Shown here: piece after piece, positions 61,834 through 64,000 of the stretch
Layout: every line of letters starts with the position of its first letter
How positions within the stretch are numbered: position 1 is the first letter of the stretch
The notes under the pieces: generated by a model
The model's input: the letters and a program-made list of their open reading frames with translations, nothing else
What the model was told of the DNA's origin: nothing
Database searches by the model: none
Assembly: GCF_030160115.1 (NCBI RefSeq)
Contig: NZ_BSNS01000024.1
Span: 248,001-312,000, forward strand
DNA length: 64,000 nt
Source of the DNA: Devosia nitrariae
Lineage (GTDB): Bacteria; Pseudomonadota; Alphaproteobacteria; Rhizobiales; Devosiaceae
Direction of reading: 5' to 3'
Made by a program: the position numbers and the translations under genes

Positions 61834-63168
61834 ATGACCTTCTACGCGGACCTGCATATCCATTCGAAATACTCCCGTGCGACAAGTCGAGACCTCGATC
61901 TCGAGAACCTTGCCCGATGGGCGGCGCGCAAGGGGATAGCCGTTGTCGGCACCGGCGATTGCGTGCATCCCGGCTGGCTCGCCGAAATACGCGCAAAGCT
62001 CGTTCCCGATGGGAGCGGACTTTTCCGTTTAAGGCCGGAGATCGAAGCCGAGATCGAAAGAACTCTGCCGCCTGCCTGCCGAACGCCCGTGCGGTTCATG
62101 CTCTCGACCGAGATTTCGACCATCTACAAGAAGGGCGACAAGACCCGGAAGATCCATCACCTTATCTACGCCCCGGACGTCGCTTCGGCGGATCGGCTGG
62201 CGATGCGGCTTGCCCGGATCGGCAATATCGCCTCGGGCGGGCGGCCGATCCTGGGCCTCGATTCCCGCGATCTCCTGGAGGTGACGCTGGAGTCCGGGCC
62301 AGGTAGCTATCTGGTGCCGGCCCACATATGGACACCGTGGTTCGGCGCTCTCGGCTCCCGGTCCGGCTTCGATTATTCCATCGAGGAATGTTATGGCGAC
62401 CTCGCTTCGCACGTCTTTGCCGTGGAAACGGGGCTCTCCTCCGATCCGGCGATGAACTGGCGCGTCTCTTTCCTGGACAGGTTCCGGCTGGTCTCGAACT
62501 CGGATGCGCATTCGCCCGGCAAGCTGGGCCGCGAAGCGACGCGCTTTTCCTGCGCACCCGACTACTTCGCCATCCGCCGGGCGCTCGAGACCGGCGAAGG
62601 GTATGGGGGAACCGTCGAGTTCTTTCCGGAGGAAGGCAAGTACCACATGGACGGGCATCGTGCCTGCGGCGTACGGCTCGATCCAAAGGAAACGCTGGCG
62701 CTCGGCGGGCGCTGCCCGGTTTGCGGCAAGGGCGTCACGGTCGGTGTGGCGCATCGCGTCGAGACGCTGGCGGATCGTGGGGAAGCTGGAATCGTGCCGC
62801 CGCCGACAGCGCGTGAGGCCACAAGCTTCGTGCCGCGGCCGGAAATTCTCTCCGAACTCATCGGCAACGGCGTGACATCCAAGGCGGTCGCTGCGGCCTA
62901 TGACCGCGCCACCTCCATCCTCGGGCCCGAACTCTCGATGCTCGGCGAGGTGCCGGTCGAGGATATCGCGCAGGCCGCGCCGCTGCTCGCCGAGGCGATC
63001 GCGCGGCTTCGCGCCGAGGCGGTGATCCGGCAGCCCGGCTATGATGGCGAGTATGGTGAGATCCGCCTGTTCGCGGAGGGCGAACTTGATCGGCGGTCGC
63101 CGGGTGACCTGCTGTTCGACGTGCCCCTACAACGGCGTTCGCGGCGACCGAGGGTACAGGTCCGCTAG
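61834..63168 (+). CDS. Endonuclease Q-like PHP-domain DNA repair nuclease
   Basis: The 444-residue protein matches the EndoQ family, whose archaeal members cut 5' of hypoxanthine, uracil, xanthine and abasic sites. The PHP metal site is YADLHIHSKYSRATSRDLDL (residues 4-23), with Asp143 (LGLDSRDLL), His164 (VPAHIWTPWFG) and SNSDAHSPGKLGREAT at 221-236. A zinc-finger region at about 274-310 has Cys278, Cys294 and Cys297 (ACGV, RCPVCGKG) followed by VTVGVAHRVETLADR, a strong EndoQ signature. The C-terminal helical part reads GNGVTSKAVAAAYDRATSIL. The basic end (RRSRRPRVQVR) may contact DNA. It stands alone, divergent from DUF72. Confidence 0.85.
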   Translation: MTFYADLHIHSKYSRATSRDLDLENLARWAARKGIAVVGTGDCVHPGWLAEIRAKLVPDGSGLFRLRPEIEAEIERTLPPACRTPVRFMLSTEISTIYKKGDKTRKIHHLIYAPDVASADRLAMRLARIGNIASGGRPILGLDSRDLLEVTLESGPGSYLVPAHIWTPWFGALGSRSGFDYSIEECYGDLASHVFAVETGLSSDPAMNWRVSFLDRFRLVSNSDAHSPGKLGREATRFSCAPDYFAIRRALETGEGYGGTVEFFPEEGKYHMDGHRACGVRLDPKETLALGGRCPVCGKGVTVGVAHRVETLADRGEAGIVPPPTAREATSFVPRPEILSELIGNGVTSKAVAAAYDRATSILGPELSMLGEVPVEDIAQAAPLLAEAIARLRAEAVIRQPGYDGEYGEIRLFAEGELDRRSPGDLLFDVPLQRRSRRPRVQVR

Positions 63169-63205
63169 CTTCAGCTTGCCGTGCCGTCATGGTTCATGCG
63201 GTATA

Positions 63206-63259
63206 TTGACTCCCTTTTGTTCCCTATGATAAGGCATTTTAGGACCCGATAGGGAACAA
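63206..63259 (+). promoter_or_regulatory. Promoter with long inverted-repeat operator for the helix-turn-helix gene
   Basis: A perfect 11-base inverted repeat (TTGTTCCCTAT at 63217-63227, ATAGGGAACAA at 63249-63259) surrounds 21 bases. A -35 TTGACT lies at 63206-63211 and a possible -10 near 63225-63233. The left arm sits between -35 and -10; the right arm overlaps the ribosome site, ending 3 bases before the ATG. This suggests autorepression by the encoded protein. Confidence 0.7.
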
Positions 63260-63262
63260 TAG

Positions 63263-63673
63263 ATGACAGAAGAGCTTTGCACTGTCGAGGCGGCAGCCGA
63301 ACAGTTGAAACTGCACAACAAGACGGTGCTGCGCTTCATCCGTGAGGGCCGTCTGCGGGCGACAAAGATCGGCAAGCAATATCGTATCCTGCGTTCCGAC
63401 CTAGACGCGTTTGCGGGAGTCGGTTCAGCGCGAGGCGAGCCTCTCGCGCGCGTTACTGCCATCGTCGATGTCCCCGATGTGGATGGGGACCTTCTTCGGC
63501 GGATCACGTCGACCACGCTCGGCGCAGGGGCAGGCAACGAGCAGCCCGGATCAGCGATCTCGATCGATGTTGCTCATGACCCTGTTCGACGCGCGGTCAA
63601 AGTCGTTGCGGTCGGAACGCCGTCTGACGTGGCTGCGCTCCTCACGCTCGTCAACGCATGCCTGGAGGCGTGA
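63263..63673 (+). CDS. Helix-turn-helix (excisionase-type) DNA-binding protein
   Basis: The 136-residue protein opens with a MerR/excisionase-like HTH_17 domain at about 1-52 (CTVEAAAEQLKLHNKTVLRF, IREGRLRATKIGKQYRILRS), a fold that binds palindromic operators. Residues 60-136 form a second alpha/beta domain (AIVDVPDVDGDLLRRITSTT, VKVVAVGTPSDVAALLTLVN), which may bind a ligand or dimerise. A perfect inverted repeat lies immediately upstream. The next gene, an alpha/beta hydrolase, starts 3 bases after the stop. The pair probably forms an autoregulated unit. Confidence 0.85.
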   Translation: MTEELCTVEAAAEQLKLHNKTVLRFIREGRLRATKIGKQYRILRSDLDAFAGVGSARGEPLARVTAIVDVPDVDGDLLRRITSTTLGAGAGNEQPGSAISIDVAHDPVRRAVKVVAVGTPSDVAALLTLVNACLEA

Positions 63674-63676
63674 GCG

Positions 63677-64000
63677 ATGGTGTCCGTTTTCAAGAGTTCT
63701 GAGGGCCGGCGCGACATCCACGACCGCTATGAGTCCCTTCTGCGTCAGTGGCCGGTGGAGAACCGCCAGCTTCGCCTGCCCACGCGTTACGGCGAGACTT
63801 TTGCGATTGCGTGCGGCCGCGAGGACGCGCCGGCACTGGTGTTGCTGCATGGGACTGCGGCAAACTCGGCAAGCTGGATCATCGACGTGCCGCTATGGAG
63901 CCGACACTTCCGTGTCTTCTGCATCGACATCATTGGCGATGCCGGATTGAGTGCGGAGTCTCGACCGCCATACGAGTCGGATGCACACCAGCAATGGCTG
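63677..64000 (+). CDS. Alpha/beta hydrolase, N-terminal part (cut by window end)
   Basis: The first 108 residues are visible. After a 30-residue lead comes the alpha/beta-hydrolase N-terminal fold: LPTRYGETFAIACGREDAPA, then ALVLLHGTAANSASWIIDVP with the HG oxyanion element, and HFRVFCIDIIGDAGLSAESR, the strand and loop after it. The nucleophile elbow lies beyond the window edge, so the catalytic triad cannot be checked. The ATG at 63677 is 3 bases after the regulator stop. Its substrate may be what the upstream regulator senses, but this is unproven. Confidence 0.85.
   Translation, partial: MVSVFKSSEGRRDIHDRYESLLRQWPVENRQLRLPTRYGETFAIACGREDAPALVLLHGTAANSASWIIDVPLWSRHFRVFCIDIIGDAGLSAESRPPYESDAHQQWL

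Overview
This GC-rich window looks like core chromosome of an alphaproteobacterium of the order Hyphomicrobiales (Rhizobiales). Devosia or Pelagibacterium relatives are a reasonable guess, but that is inference. The clues are the yajC-secDF-Mth938-squalene synthase block, DUF2336, DUF1127 and IalB proteins, a fused CysNC, CtrA-type TTAA-N7-TTAA boxes and alphaproteobacterial LexA boxes (GAAC-N7-GAAC). There is no prophage, insertion sequence, CRISPR array or integrase. Two genes (near 31.8 and 35.7 kb) carry single-base frameshifts.

Layout. 0-4 kb: the end of arfB, an acyltransferase-like membrane protein translationally coupled to an exported protein, and a second exported protein. 4.2-9.2 kb: a nitroreductase, a lytic transglycosylase, a 49-residue membrane protein, a DUF2336 protein, NAD kinase and an ExoY-type sugar transferase. 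Three perfect CtrA boxes and one near match lie in the promoter regions here. 9.5-13.7 kb: sulfate activation (cysD, cysNC), a phosphatase with a small coupled ORF, and tRNA-Thr. 13.9-21.5 kb: polysaccharide deacetylase lipoprotein, NlpD-like LysM/M23 lipoprotein, DUF815 ATPase, then yajC-secDF followed by bacterial relatives of the mitochondrial complex I assembly factors NDUFAF3 and NDUFAF6. 21.5-25 kb: trmFO, a DJ-1/PfpI protein, a glutathione transferase and two tiny DUF1127 genes. 25-29 kb: divergent uvrA and ssb, each with its own LexA box over its predicted -10 region. 29-31 kb: an exported protein and a divergent NmrA oxidoreductase/HxlR regulator pair. 31-41 kb: a frameshifted acetyltransferase, gyrA, a LysE exporter, a frameshifted DUF5655 gene, then coaD, two cyclophilins, queA and tgt. 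41-46 kb: an inverted REP-like pair, pgi, a phosphotransferase-fold protein, a TraB/GumN protein, tRNA-Lys and a SPOR-like membrane protein. 46-50.5 kb: glmU-glmS and two small genes. 50.5-56.6 kb: recG divergent from sdhE-mfd. 56.7-64 kb: IalB, a UbiH-type monooxygenase, TerC, quinone oxidoreductase, DUF72, an EndoQ-like nuclease, and a helix-turn-helix/hydrolase pair cut by the window edge.

Themes. Envelope synthesis and remodelling (transglycosylase, NlpD, deacetylase, sugar transferase, glmU/glmS) sit close together and partly under predicted cell-cycle (CtrA) control. DNA repair is well represented (uvrA, ssb, recG, mfd, EndoQ-like). No clearly new multi-gene system is visible. The best leads are the CtrA box cluster, the EndoQ-like protein, the Sec/complex I assembly block, the two-box SOS region with an extra perfect palindrome, the unusual GyrA quinolone-pocket residues and the Tgt protein lacking two zinc cysteines.
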